Assembly: GCF_026676115.1 (NCBI RefSeq)
Contig: NZ_JAPONB010000003.1
Span: 332,811 to 396,810 of the forward strand
Direction of reading: 5' to 3'
DNA length: 64,000 nucleotides
DNA from: Salinimicrobium sp. TH3
Lineage (GTDB): Bacteria; Bacteroidota; Bacteroidia; Flavobacteriales; Flavobacteriaceae
The notes under the pieces are model-generated. The model was not told where the DNA came from. It worked only from the letters and a program-made list of their open reading frames with translations, and did not search any database. The position numbers were made by a program, and so were the translations under genes. Below, piece by piece: positions 35,151 to 44,461 of the stretch. Position 1 is the first letter of the stretch, and every line of letters begins with the position of its first letter.

Positions 35151-36062
35151 ATGGATCAGGTAATAATTAAAAGAAAAAAGATAGACAAGATAGAATTTCG
35201 GGAAATAAATTATGAACAGGATTTGGATGATGTTATTGGATTAATTCAAACCAATTTAAGATCTGATTATTCGGCCGATCTGTTTAATTGGAAGCATCTA
35301 CAAAATCCTTTTGGAAGATCCTACGGGTTATTGGCTTTAGATGGAAAAAAGATTATAGGAGTCAGAATGTTCATGTTTTGGGAATTCAGGTTTCCTCAAA
35401 ATAAAGAAATAATAAGAGCTATTAGACCTGTAGATACTGTGACCGATTTGGAATATCGCGGAAAGGGCCTCTTTAAAAAATTAACCCTGCAAGGACTTCA
35501 TAATTGCCGGAAAAAATATGATATTGTTTTTAACACTCCTAATAAAAATAGTCTTCCCGGCTATTTAAAGATGGGATGGGAAAAGATTCTTGACGTAGAT
35601 TCCTTTAAGGTGGGCCTACTCAATCCCTTCAGAAAAATATCGCCCGGGGTTATAATAAAAATAGATGATCTTGTTTTAAAAGAGTCTGCAGAGTTTAGTA
35701 ATGATTCAGTAACCACCTGTAGAACTTCCGATTTTTACAAATGGAGATATCAGGATTCTGAAGGATACCAAATAGTGTTTTTTGAAAAAGAAGACACCTA
35801 TGTAGTTTTCGGCAAGAGAAAGTGGTTTACGATAATCTATGAAATTATAGGAGCAACGTTCCTAAATATAAGCATGTTAAACACTATAGGAATTAAAACA
35901 AAGAGGCCTTTTGTTTATTACTATAATAGCCACTCTTTTGAGCAAGTAAATTTCTTAGCTACTATTAAAAAAGATAGACCTGTTATTGTACTCAAAAATT
36001 GTGATTTAAAATATAATGAGCAAATCAGTTTTTCTTTGGCTGATTTAGAAGCTAAATTTTAG
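35151..36062 (+). CDS. GNAT-like acyltransferase, paralogue 2
   Basis: This 303-residue protein follows paralogue 1 after 13 bases, a tandem pair. It has REINYEQDLDDV, NPFGRSYGLLAL, GVRMFMFWEF, RGKGLFKKL, FNTPNKNSLPGYLKMGW and C-terminal SLADLEAKF. The central 100 residues before the C-terminus differ from paralogue 1, which suggests different acceptors. It is the last plus-strand gene before the minus-strand acetyltransferase, 7 bases away. Confidence 0.78.
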   Translation: MDQVIIKRKKIDKIEFREINYEQDLDDVIGLIQTNLRSDYSADLFNWKHLQNPFGRSYGLLALDGKKIIGVRMFMFWEFRFPQNKEIIRAIRPVDTVTDLEYRGKGLFKKLTLQGLHNCRKKYDIVFNTPNKNSLPGYLKMGWEKILDVDSFKVGLLNPFRKISPGVIIKIDDLVLKESAEFSNDSVTTCRTSDFYKWRYQDSEGYQIVFFEKEDTYVVFGKRKWFTIIYEIIGATFLNISMLNTIGIKTKRPFVYYYNSHSFEQVNFLATIKKDRPVIVLKNCDLKYNEQISFSLADLEAKF

Positions 36063-36069
36063 TTTTTGA

Positions 36070-36666
36070 CTAAATGAAATTTGAAGTTTGTGACAAGACC
36101 TGTGCATCTTCAATCTTCTCCTGACGGGGAAAGTTTATGACATGCGACGATTTTTGATTCTGAGAAACTTTTTCCTGGATCTCTTTGACTACTTTGGCAG
36201 GATTACCTGTAACTATAGTCCACGCGGGCACATCTTTTACTACTAATGAACCAGCACCTACAATGGCACCTTCTCCTACAGTTACGCCAGGCATAATTAT
36301 GCTGCCCATTCCTATAACACAACCTTTTTTTAAAATGACAGGTGCCTTTGTGTATCCAAGATCGTTATACCTTGTGTTCTTATAGTAAGATTTTAGATCT
36401 CTTTTATGGCAAAGGATTAGGCTGCGACTGGCAACCCAGACATCATCCTCAATTGTTATTAAGGAGGCATTATGGACATCATAGTAAATATCATAGCCCA
36501 TTGAAACATTTTTACCGACAGTACAACCAGTTTTTTTCCAGATTTCGGGTCGTATTCTGGGACTTATTCTATTCAGAATTACCCAGTTTTTAGAAATTTT
36601 AAAAAGATAAAAGAAAGTAATGATTCGCACTTTTTCATAAAAAGCTTTGCCGATTTTTTTGAGCAT
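36070..36666 (-). CDS. Hexapeptide-repeat O-acetyltransferase (WcaF/LbH family)
   Basis: The 198-residue protein has left-handed beta-helix repeats such as VIGMGSIIMPGVTVGEGAIVGAGSLV and the ending TIVTGNPAKVVKEI, typical of sugar O-acetyltransferases using acetyl-CoA. It is monocistronic on the minus strand and converges on the GNAT gene at 35151. A possible -7 box (TATTTTTG on the minus strand, 36730-36737) is 64 bases upstream. Confidence 0.87.
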   Translation of the reverse strand: MLKKIGKAFYEKVRIITFFYLFKISKNWVILNRISPRIRPEIWKKTGCTVGKNVSMGYDIYYDVHNASLITIEDDVWVASRSLILCHKRDLKSYYKNTRYNDLGYTKAPVILKKGCVIGMGSIIMPGVTVGEGAIVGAGSLVVKDVPAWTIVTGNPAKVVKEIQEKVSQNQKSSHVINFPRQEKIEDAQVLSQTSNFI

Positions 36667-36729
36667 AATATTTGATTAAAGAACTGGGAGGCAACAATAA
36701 CATCCCTATGGTTTCTTAGAATAAGCAGA

Positions 36730-36737
36730 CAAAAATA
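36730..36737 (-). promoter_or_regulatory. Putative -7 box of the O-acetyltransferase gene
   Basis: The plus strand reads caaaaata, so the minus strand has TATTTTTG, fitting TAnnTTTG, 64 bases before the gene start at 36666. No convincing -33 element is visible. This is weak evidence on its own in AT-rich DNA. Confidence 0.3.
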
Positions 36738-36904
36738 TGAAAAACATTACTAGAATTTTTTTTTAAGATGTTTAACCTAAATTCTTAAGAGTAATTTAAG
36801 TTTGATACTGATTATTTACTAAAAAAAACTCTTATGTGTTAGAATTTCCTTCATTATGAATACAAATTAAAAAGTGTCGCAGTAATTAGGTTTTTAAAAG
36901 GTTG

Positions 36905-36912
36905 TACTTTTG
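36905..36912 (+). promoter_or_regulatory. Putative -7 box before the GT4 at 36938
   Basis: TACTTTTG matches TAnnTTTG and lies 25 bases before the TTG start of the GT4 gene, in a 271-base divergent gap that also holds the minus-strand box. No good -33 element is seen. It is the likely start of the next plus-strand operon. Confidence 0.42.
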
Positions 36913-36937
36913 CTTTTTATAATTAAGTCCAAATAGA

Positions 36938-38020
36938 TTGAAAATCTTACAATTGATCCATAAGCCTCAAAATCGGGGAGCAGAAACTTTTGCTTGCCAA
37001 CTGTCGGGTCATTTAGTTGCCCTGGGTCACCAGGTCGAAATAGTCGCATTATTCAGTGGTGAAGCTTCCTTGCCTTATAAAGGGGAAATTCATAATTTAA
37101 ATGCATCCCCGGGTACCAGATTTTTTGATGTTAAAGCATGGAAAAGATTGGCAGGGATAATTAGGTCTTTTAAGCCTGATATAGTCCAGGCTAACGCGGG
37201 AGATACCTTAAAATATGCTGTTTTTTCAAAGCTTTTTTTTAGATGGAAAACTCCAATATTATTTAGGAATGCCAGTGAAGTCGGACGTTATTTAAATTCA
37301 AATTTCCAAAAACATTATAACAGTTTTTTATATCGGCATATAGGCTGGGTGGCTTCAGTTTCAAAAGCTTCAGAACAGGATTTATTACGTCAGTTTTCTT
37401 TCTTGAAAGGTAAAACTGAAGTACTCCCTGTTGGCCTGGAGGAAAAAAAGGAGATCCCTCCTGTGAAATTAAATCCTGCTTCAGTAAATCATATTGTTCA
37501 TGTAGGAGGCTTTAGTTTTGAGAAAAATCATAAAGGGCTCTTACGTATTTTAAAACTGGTACTGGATATGGATGATCAGGTTCACCTACATCTTGTTGGC
37601 GATGGGCCCTTAAAAAAAGAAATTGAATTAGAGGTAAAAAAAATGAGGTTGGTAACTAGGGTGTCTTTTCATGGTTTTGTTAATAACCCTCTCTCTTACA
37701 TTAATGCTGGAAATGTTTTGGTATTGCCCAGTATCATAGAAGGGCTGCCCGGAGTGCTTTTGGAAGCTATGTTTTGTAGGACACCTGTTGTCGCGTATAA
37801 CGTAGGTGGAATTTCAGAAATAGTTAACCCAGAAACAGGTTATCTTATTGAAAAAGATAATGAGGAAGCTTTTGCTAAGACGGTAGGGGAGCTCCTCGCC
37901 AGCTCTGATCCTATTCGCCTTGCTAAGGCGAATGAAATGGTGCGGAAAAAATTTATAAATAAAAACATTGCGTTAAAATTCGTTAATTCTTATCGAAAGC
38001 TTGTTGAGGGTGAAGAATAG
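36938..38020 (+). CDS. Family 4 glycosyltransferase
   Basis: The 360-residue GT-B protein opens KILQLIHKPQNRGAETFACQL and has LPSIIEGLPGVLLEAMFC (about residues 261-278), the E-x7-E donor region, and YNVGGISEIV. It starts at TTG 36938, where the N-terminal beta strand begins; no better ATG is in frame upstream. It is first in a run of GT4-GT4-polymerase-GT2 genes. Confidence 0.87.
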   Translation: MKILQLIHKPQNRGAETFACQLSGHLVALGHQVEIVALFSGEASLPYKGEIHNLNASPGTRFFDVKAWKRLAGIIRSFKPDIVQANAGDTLKYAVFSKLFFRWKTPILFRNASEVGRYLNSNFQKHYNSFLYRHIGWVASVSKASEQDLLRQFSFLKGKTEVLPVGLEEKKEIPPVKLNPASVNHIVHVGGFSFEKNHKGLLRILKLVLDMDDQVHLHLVGDGPLKKEIELEVKKMRLVTRVSFHGFVNNPLSYINAGNVLVLPSIIEGLPGVLLEAMFCRTPVVAYNVGGISEIVNPETGYLIEKDNEEAFAKTVGELLASSDPIRLAKANEMVRKKFINKNIALKFVNSYRKLVEGEE

Positions 38021-38054
38021 ACTAATTTTGCAATTCGTGTGTTGTTAAAAAATA

Positions 38055-39173
38055 ATGAAAAAAGTCAAAGTCCTCCATTTAATTAAATCATTAGGAAGAG
38101 GAGGGGCAGAGATGCTTCTTCCAGAAACACTTAAACTGCATGATCAAAACAGGTTTGAATTCTTCTATATTTATTTTCTACCCTGGAAAGATCAAATGGT
38201 CAAACCTATAGCAGACGCAGGGGGAAATATTACCTGTTTTTCCGCTAAAAATAATTTAAAGCTGCTTCAGCGTGCTTCAGAGGTAACCAAATTCTGCAAA
38301 GAAAATGATATTGATATTATTCATGCGCATCTTCCGTGGTCAGGATTCTTAGCCAGATTGGTGCACAAGAGGACCAAACTGCCTTTAGTTTATACCGAAC
38401 ATAATATACAGGAAAAATACCATTTCCTAACGAGGACATTAAATAAACATACCTATAATTACCAAACTCTAGCTTTGGGAGTTTCAAATGATGTTTCTCA
38501 ATCAATTCAACGTAATATTAAGCCGCACATTTCGGTAAAAACTCTTTTAAATGGAGTCAATACCCAGAAATTTAAAAAGAATGACATAAAAGGCAATGAA
38601 ATCAGGAAGAAATATGGAATCCCTTTGGATGCGGTTGTAGTGGGAAATGTAGCAGTTTTTAGAGAACAAAAAGCAATTCCGGTTTGGTTAAAGGCCTTTA
38701 GGGAGATAAGTGAGAATTACCCAGAAGTGTATGGTTTATTGGTTGGTGCAGGACCTAAAGAAGAAGAAATTAGACAATTGATCAGGGAATTTAAATTAGA
38801 GGGAAAGGTAAAACTTCCCGGTCTGCAGGTAGAGACACTTCCTTATTTCTCTGCTATGGACATTTTCATGATGAGTTCTGCTTTTGAAGGCTTACCTATT
38901 GCACTTTTAGAAGCTATGAGTTGTGAATGTGCCGTAGTATCGACTAAAGCAGGTGGCGTGGTCGAAGTTGTACGTGAAGGGAAAGACGGACTTTTAAGTG
39001 CCACTGGTGATTGGAAGGGTTTGGTAGTTAATGTTCAGGATCTGTTGATCAACAATTCAAGAATGGAAGAGTTTAAAAGATCTTCCCGGATACGCGTTGA
39101 AAAAAAGTTTAGTCTTCAAAACATGGTATTGGAATTGGAAGAGATTTATCCAAAATTAATACACCAGTTTTGA
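38055..39173 (+). CDS. Family 4 glycosyltransferase
   Basis: This 372-residue GT-B protein starts VKVLHLIKSLGRGGAEMLLPE and has IIHAHLPWSGFLARLV, VYTEHNIQ and the donor motif SSAFEGLPIALLEAMSC with STKAGGVVEVV. It lies 34 bases after the previous GT4 and 82 bases before the polymerase candidate. Acceptor and donor sugars cannot be deduced. Confidence 0.88.
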   Translation: MKKVKVLHLIKSLGRGGAEMLLPETLKLHDQNRFEFFYIYFLPWKDQMVKPIADAGGNITCFSAKNNLKLLQRASEVTKFCKENDIDIIHAHLPWSGFLARLVHKRTKLPLVYTEHNIQEKYHFLTRTLNKHTYNYQTLALGVSNDVSQSIQRNIKPHISVKTLLNGVNTQKFKKNDIKGNEIRKKYGIPLDAVVVGNVAVFREQKAIPVWLKAFREISENYPEVYGLLVGAGPKEEEIRQLIREFKLEGKVKLPGLQVETLPYFSAMDIFMMSSAFEGLPIALLEAMSCECAVVSTKAGGVVEVVREGKDGLLSATGDWKGLVVNVQDLLINNSRMEEFKRSSRIRVEKKFSLQNMVLELEEIYPKLIHQF

Positions 39174-39255
39174 GATTAGAATCTTTATTTCCTCAAATTA
39201 GATCACATTCCAGGATTGTATAAAAAGAAATAATAGGACCTTTACAAACCAAAAC

Positions 39256-40467
39256 ATGTTTGGAGTATTATTTTTAATAATATTATTTTATGTCTTAAAT
39301 CAGGCGATCTTCGGTGTTTACCAAAAGAAGCATAGCTTCTTTAATAAAAAGAAGATGAACCTTCTTTATCTTTACCATTTGTTATTTTACGGAGTTTATT
39401 TGTGGTATGCGAATAACAATCCTTCAGATTCCGCAGGATATTTTCGGCATGTTAATGAACACCCCGGTACATGGTTAGAATTGTTTGGGACGGATACGAA
39501 TTTTATTGAATTTCTTGCATACCCATTTGCATTTGTAGGTTTTAATTACAACATGCTTATGTTGGTATTTGCTTGGTTTGGATTCCTTGGATTCATGTAT
39601 GCTTACCTTTTCTTCCGGGAAAAAATTCCTATCAAAGTGAAGGTTTTTAGATCTGTTGATCTGCTTACCTTAATTCTGTTTTTACCAAACATGCATTTTT
39701 GGACAGCATCCTTAGGTAAGGGTTCCGCGATATTTCTGGGGCTAATGATGTTCACATATGCAATAGCTAGACCAGGTTCTCGACTTTTATTATTAGTTCT
39801 TGGGGCAATAATAATTTACTATATAAGACCTCATGTCTTTCTGTTTGTTGCAGTGGGGGCAGTTGTGGGATACATGAGCGGAAAACAATCCATACCACTA
39901 TGGCAGAAACTTGCCGTATTTATAGGATTAATTGGAGGTTTGGTAATTGCACAGGATCAAATCCTCGCTGTGGTTGGATTGCAGAGTTCAGAGAATTTAA
40001 TAGAAGATTTTGGATCCTTTTCAGAGGACAGGGCGGAAGATCTTCAGAAAGCGGGTTCAGGAGTTGATTTATCCTCGTACCCATTACCCGTAAAGCTTTT
40101 TACTTTTTGGTTCAGGCCTCTATTTATTGATGCCCCAAACATTCTAGGTCTAATTGTCTCTTTTGAAAATCTAGTTTATCTGTTGTTGTTCCTAAAAATC
40201 ATTAAAAAGGACTTTGTGAAGTTTATCAGAAAATCTCCAGCCCTTGTGAAAATGAGCTTTGTCATTTTTTTCACAACATCTTTTGCAATGACTTTTATAA
40301 TGTCCAATCTTGGAATAATTATGAGACAAAAATCTATGGTAATGTACTTTCTGTTTTTTGTGATCTATTACTATTTGGCTGAAAAGAAGTACTTAAAAGT
40401 TATGAAAATTAGAAAGCTTCGGGCTTTAAATGAGAAAAGGCGGATTCAAAATCTGGTCGGCAATTAG
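39256..40467 (+). CDS. Polysaccharide polymerase-like membrane protein (Wzy/EpsG-like)
   Basis: The 403-residue protein has about 10 membrane helices. Short charged loops include NNPSDSAGYFRHV, ASLGKGSAI and YYIRPHVFLF, in the manner of EpsG/Wzy-type polymerases, which join lipid-linked repeat units outside the inner membrane. It sits among glycosyltransferases, and no other polymerase candidate is in the window. Wzy proteins vary greatly in sequence, so the call rests on topology, the arginine-containing loops and the context. Confidence 0.72.
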   Translation: MFGVLFLIILFYVLNQAIFGVYQKKHSFFNKKKMNLLYLYHLLFYGVYLWYANNNPSDSAGYFRHVNEHPGTWLELFGTDTNFIEFLAYPFAFVGFNYNMLMLVFAWFGFLGFMYAYLFFREKIPIKVKVFRSVDLLTLILFLPNMHFWTASLGKGSAIFLGLMMFTYAIARPGSRLLLLVLGAIIIYYIRPHVFLFVAVGAVVGYMSGKQSIPLWQKLAVFIGLIGGLVIAQDQILAVVGLQSSENLIEDFGSFSEDRAEDLQKAGSGVDLSSYPLPVKLFTFWFRPLFIDAPNILGLIVSFENLVYLLLFLKIIKKDFVKFIRKSPALVKMSFVIFFTTSFAMTFIMSNLGIIMRQKSMVMYFLFFVIYYYLAEKKYLKVMKIRKLRALNEKRRIQNLVGN

Positions 40468-40517
40468 TCTTATTCTGGTGCTAGAAATCAAGCTGAAATT
40501 TTTAATTTAGAAGTAAA

Positions 40518-41342
40518 ATGAAAGGTAAGGTAGGAGTTGTTATTTTAACCCATAATAGATTAAGTCTTTTAAAAGTTACCCTATGTAAGGTTTTGGCGCA
40601 GACTTATAAGCCTGCAGAAATTCTTGTTGTAGACAATAACTCCGATGATGGAACTAAGAATTTTTTGGCGGACTTGAATGATGTAACAAAGTTGCTTTTA
40701 AATGATAACTCCGGGCCGGCAGGGGGATTTTATGAGGGCATCAAATACTTTGCAGAAAATACAGACGTGGATTATGTCTGGTTAATGGATGACGATTTCT
40801 TTCCTTTTCCATCTTGCCTTCAAATATTACTGGATAATACTCATAATGAAAAAGTAGTGTATCCATATGTGAGGGAAAAGAATTTGGCCACTCGATTAAA
40901 ACCTGGGTGGTGGGGTGTACTTGTTCCCTTGCACGTGGTTAAAAAAGTTGGATATCCCAAAAGAGAGCTTTTCTTTTGGGCTGAAGATTCAGAATATTTG
41001 CAGACCAGAATGCACAAATTTAATTTTTCTTCAGAATGGATACCTTCAGCTAAAGGGGTGCATTTCACTGCACGGACCACCAATCATCGGAAACCATGGA
41101 AATATTATTATGAGGTCCGTAATATGCTGTATATGCGCCTTTATGAGAAGGAACCAACAATTCGAAGATATAAAAAAATGTTGAGGAGCTGGTTTTACTT
41201 ATTAGGAGCTATTCTTTTTAAAGATGATGATAAATTAAAAAAGTTAAAGTTTTTTATTCTTGGTACCTATCATGGTGTAAGTAGGAAACTGGGAAAGAGA
41301 ATAGAACCGGGTACAGGTAAAAGATTAAAAATAATTAATTAG
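40518..41342 (+). CDS. Family 2 glycosyltransferase (rhamnosyl/galactofuranosyl-like)
   Basis: The 274-residue GT-A protein has VVILTHNRLSLL, VVDNNSDDGT, PAGGFYEGI and the metal motif YVWLMDDDFFP (about residues 90-100), then FFWAEDSEYLQTR. This pattern recalls GlfT1 and rhamnosyltransferases of the RfbF type. It precedes the second deacetylase-GNAT pair by 23 bases. Confidence 0.87.
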   Translation: MKGKVGVVILTHNRLSLLKVTLCKVLAQTYKPAEILVVDNNSDDGTKNFLADLNDVTKLLLNDNSGPAGGFYEGIKYFAENTDVDYVWLMDDDFFPFPSCLQILLDNTHNEKVVYPYVREKNLATRLKPGWWGVLVPLHVVKKVGYPKRELFFWAEDSEYLQTRMHKFNFSSEWIPSAKGVHFTARTTNHRKPWKYYYEVRNMLYMRLYEKEPTIRRYKKMLRSWFYLLGAILFKDDDKLKKLKFFILGTYHGVSRKLGKRIEPGTGKRLKIIN

Positions 41343-41365
41343 GAAATTTCACGAGTTAATAAGAT

Positions 41366-42325
41366 ATGCAGGGCAAATTCATCATATCCTTGGACTTTGA
41401 ACTACTATGGGGCGTCTTTGATGTAGTAGATTATAAATCTAAAAAGGAGTATTTTCGCCAAACCAGAGATATTATTCCCCAAATCCTTTATGAATTTCAG
41501 GCGAGTAAAGTTCACGCAACATGGGCTACGGTTGGGATGCTTTTTAATAAAGACTGGGAGGAATGGGAAGAAAACCTGCCCGAAGTACTTCCAAACTATA
41601 AGAAGCAGGAATTATCTGCATACGATTATGCCAAGTCAATAAAATCAAGTTCAACAGAGGAATTCTGTTTTGCTCCAAATCTTATTAAGCAGATTGCACA
41701 TTCAAAGGGACAGGAATTAGCTAGTCATACCTATTCCCACTATTACTGCCTGGAAGAAGGTCAAACTGCTAAAAGTTTCGATAAGGATATAGAAAAAGCT
41801 GTAGCTGTGGCCGCCAAAATTGATGTGGAATTAAAATCTCTTGTTTTTCCGAGAAATCAATTCGCACCAGAATATCTTGAGATATGTAACAAGCACGGTA
41901 TTAAGAATGTAAGGACAAATCCAGATTCCTGGTACTGGAAGGATGCTGCTTCAAATTCGGTTCTGAATAAACTGGGAAGGACAGGGGATGCTTATATGAA
42001 TCTTGGAAAAAAATCCTATCGCGCGGACACTATAGATGGAAACAGGAATCAATCTCTAGAACAAAAAGCCAGCAGGTTCCTTCGTCCTGCGGAAGGAAGT
42101 AAAATCCTGAGAAAACTTAAAATTAATAGAATATTATTTGAAATGGAGCAGGCAGCCAAAAATAATGAAGTTTATCATCTTTGGTGGCATCCCCATAATT
42201 TTGGAGATCAACCGGAAAAAAACATGAATGATCTGAGAATCATTTTGGATCATTTTTCACGGTTGCGAACCACGTATAATTTTCAGTCTAAAAACATGGC
42301 AGAGTTGGGGGATCTACTCAGGTAA
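41366..42325 (+). CDS. Polysaccharide deacetylase family protein
   Basis: The 319-residue protein starts GKFIISLDFELLWGVFD, with the Asp of the first CE4 motif changed to DFELLW, and carries LASHTYSHYYCLEEG (about residues 117-131), the second metal motif. FPRNQFAPEYLE and WWHPHNFG add further family-like segments. It probably removes an acyl group from a sugar. No signal peptide is evident. It is paired with the GNAT gene 66 bases downstream, as in the other deacetylase-GNAT units here. Confidence 0.82.
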   Translation: MQGKFIISLDFELLWGVFDVVDYKSKKEYFRQTRDIIPQILYEFQASKVHATWATVGMLFNKDWEEWEENLPEVLPNYKKQELSAYDYAKSIKSSSTEEFCFAPNLIKQIAHSKGQELASHTYSHYYCLEEGQTAKSFDKDIEKAVAVAAKIDVELKSLVFPRNQFAPEYLEICNKHGIKNVRTNPDSWYWKDAASNSVLNKLGRTGDAYMNLGKKSYRADTIDGNRNQSLEQKASRFLRPAEGSKILRKLKINRILFEMEQAAKNNEVYHLWWHPHNFGDQPEKNMNDLRIILDHFSRLRTTYNFQSKNMAELGDLLR

Positions 42326-42391
42326 ATCTCTGCCATGGAGAAAATTTGAATAGTCCAAAGGACTATGGACACCTTAAACCAATATTGACCA

Positions 42392-43336
42392 ATGATTATT
42401 AGAGAAGCAGTAGCCGCAGATGTGCCGGAAATTGTCCAGGTTTTGAAAGCAAGTTTGGGAGAGACAGAATTGCCTTTGTCTGAAGAGATCTGGAATTATA
42501 AACACCGAAATAATCCTTTTGGACAATCCATTGTTCTAATTGCTATTGAAGACAAGAACATTGTAGGAGTAAGGGCTTTGATGAGATGGAAATGGCATAG
42601 GAATGGAAAGGAATATTTCTGCCTAAGGGCTGTAGATACTGCGACTCACCCGAAACATCAGGGAAAAGGAATTTTTAAAAAATTAACACTTAAAGCTGTC
42701 GATGTAGCCCAGACAGAAGGAGCAGATTTTATCTTCAATACCCCAAATGAGAAAAGCAGACCCGGTTACTTGAAGATGGGGTGGGAGATTTCAGGAAAGT
42801 TGAAGGTAGGGCTTAGTCCGGCAATTTTGTCTTTTTGGAAATTCAGAAATAGTATTCCAGAATATGAGATAATTTATCAAACCTCTTTTAAAAGATTAGA
42901 AGACTTATGTACCGGTTGGAACTTAGGTTTAGAGAAAGAAAAACTACATACTAAAAAATCCGCAAAATATTTGAAGTGGAGATATGAAGAAAATCCTCTG
43001 CAGGCATATGAAGTCTTGGTCACTTCAAATTTCTATTTAGCTGGTTATATTAAAAAAAGAAAAAAAATTAAAGAGCTACGAATAGTTGAGTGTATTTTTC
43101 AAAATAAGTCAGGAGAAAAGGAAGCAGATAAAATAATACGGAAATGGAGTATGAAGTTTGGGGCTCAGGTAATTTCATTCTCCCCACTTTTGAAAAAGGA
43201 ATTAATTCCATCAATAAAAGGTAAATTTGGGCCATTAGCTACAGTACGTAACTTAAACTTGACGGAAATTGAAAGAGAGGCTTGTTTTACAACAGAAAAC
43301 TGGACCTATAGCCTTGGAGACCTGGAGCTATTTTAG
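42392..43336 (+). CDS. GNAT-like acyltransferase, paralogue 3
   Basis: The 314-residue protein shares with the pair at 34256 and 35151 the motifs NPFGQSIVLIAI, IVGVRALMRW, VDTATHPKHQGKGIFKKL, FNTPNEKSRPGYLKMGW and C-terminal YSLGDLELF. KYLKWRYEENPLQAYEV in the middle resembles the second half of large GNAT proteins. It follows a deacetylase gene, and 195 bases without a gene come after it. Confidence 0.78.
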   Translation: MIIREAVAADVPEIVQVLKASLGETELPLSEEIWNYKHRNNPFGQSIVLIAIEDKNIVGVRALMRWKWHRNGKEYFCLRAVDTATHPKHQGKGIFKKLTLKAVDVAQTEGADFIFNTPNEKSRPGYLKMGWEISGKLKVGLSPAILSFWKFRNSIPEYEIIYQTSFKRLEDLCTGWNLGLEKEKLHTKKSAKYLKWRYEENPLQAYEVLVTSNFYLAGYIKKRKKIKELRIVECIFQNKSGEKEADKIIRKWSMKFGAQVISFSPLLKKELIPSIKGKFGPLATVRNLNLTEIEREACFTTENWTYSLGDLELF

Positions 43337-43531
43337 ATTATTTCTACATCTCGGTCTTTCCTGCTTCTGTCTCTTAGATTGAGCATTTTTTTGATCAAGG
43401 GAATATTGGGATACAATAGCACATTTTTTTATTCATAGGCACAGTCTATCTAAAATATTAATAGATTTTTATAATTCGTGAGAGGGCTGACACAAAAGAA
43501 AATCTTAATTTTCCAATCATAAAAATAATCT

Positions 43532-44458
43532 ATGTTAAACTGGAAACCTCCAGGAAAGAAAGCAGCTATTTGTTTTACAATAGATGATATCCATCCCGCA
43601 AAAAGTACTGATTTTTACGAGGCCGGAGGAGACCTGGAAAAGGGAGCCCTAGGATTGGTTAAATGGTTGCTTGACCGGCATCCTAAATTAAAGGTTACTC
43701 TTTTTACAACAGCCGACTGGAGAGAGATATCGCCGGTTCCCACACGAAAAGTTCTGGCATCCATACCCGGGCTGCGTGAAAAATTTTATCTGGCTAGGCG
43801 CTGGAAAAAAGGAACTATGAATCTGGAAAATCATCCTGAATTTGTGCAATTCCTGAATGAGATGGAAAGAGCTGAAATTGCATATCATGGTCTTTATCAT
43901 GTTCATAGAGGATTAAAAATCCCTGTTGAATTCCAGGATCAAAGCGAAGAAGAATTTAAGGTAATTCTGGACGAAATGCTGCGCGTATTTCAAAGTGCAG
44001 GAATAGAATACGTTAAAGGAATTTGTCCTCCAGGCTGGAATGCACCGGGGGCTTTACTCGACCAGCTGTCAAAACATGACTTCGATTTTGTCGCCTCTGC
44101 AAGGGATATTTTTACAGCTATTTCTAAGGATGCCAAAACTAACATGAGTGGAATAAAAGGGGAACCGCTTATTTATCCTTCTATACTGAAGAATAAAAAA
44201 ATAATTCATTTCCCCACAAATTTTCAGGCCAATTCCACGATGGAACGTGCTAAAGAAATTATTACTAATGAGGGTCTTCTTTCTATTAAGGCACATATAG
44301 TGAAATATATTTTTGGTTACACAGCTATTGATGGAGTGGATGAATTATATATGAATTACCTTGATGTTCTTCTAACCAATCTTGAGCAGGAATATGGAGA
44401 TGACCTGTGGTGGACTTCCATGGGTGAAATTTCAGAGCACATAAAAAATAACAATTGA
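43532..44458 (+). CDS. Polysaccharide deacetylase-like protein
   Basis: The 308-residue protein has ICFTIDDIHPAKSTDFYE (first acidic pair, about residues 11-28), VTLFTTADWRE, IAYHGLYHVHRGLK (His motif) and GICPPGWNAPGALL, an arrangement of the broad CE4/DUF2334-like group. Sequence is distant from the two other deacetylases in the window. It is 3 bases from the next GNAT gene, so the two are almost certainly co-translated. Confidence 0.75.
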   Translation: MLNWKPPGKKAAICFTIDDIHPAKSTDFYEAGGDLEKGALGLVKWLLDRHPKLKVTLFTTADWREISPVPTRKVLASIPGLREKFYLARRWKKGTMNLENHPEFVQFLNEMERAEIAYHGLYHVHRGLKIPVEFQDQSEEEFKVILDEMLRVFQSAGIEYVKGICPPGWNAPGALLDQLSKHDFDFVASARDIFTAISKDAKTNMSGIKGEPLIYPSILKNKKIIHFPTNFQANSTMERAKEIITNEGLLSIKAHIVKYIFGYTAIDGVDELYMNYLDVLLTNLEQEYGDDLWWTSMGEISEHIKNNN

Positions 44459-44461
44459 GGT

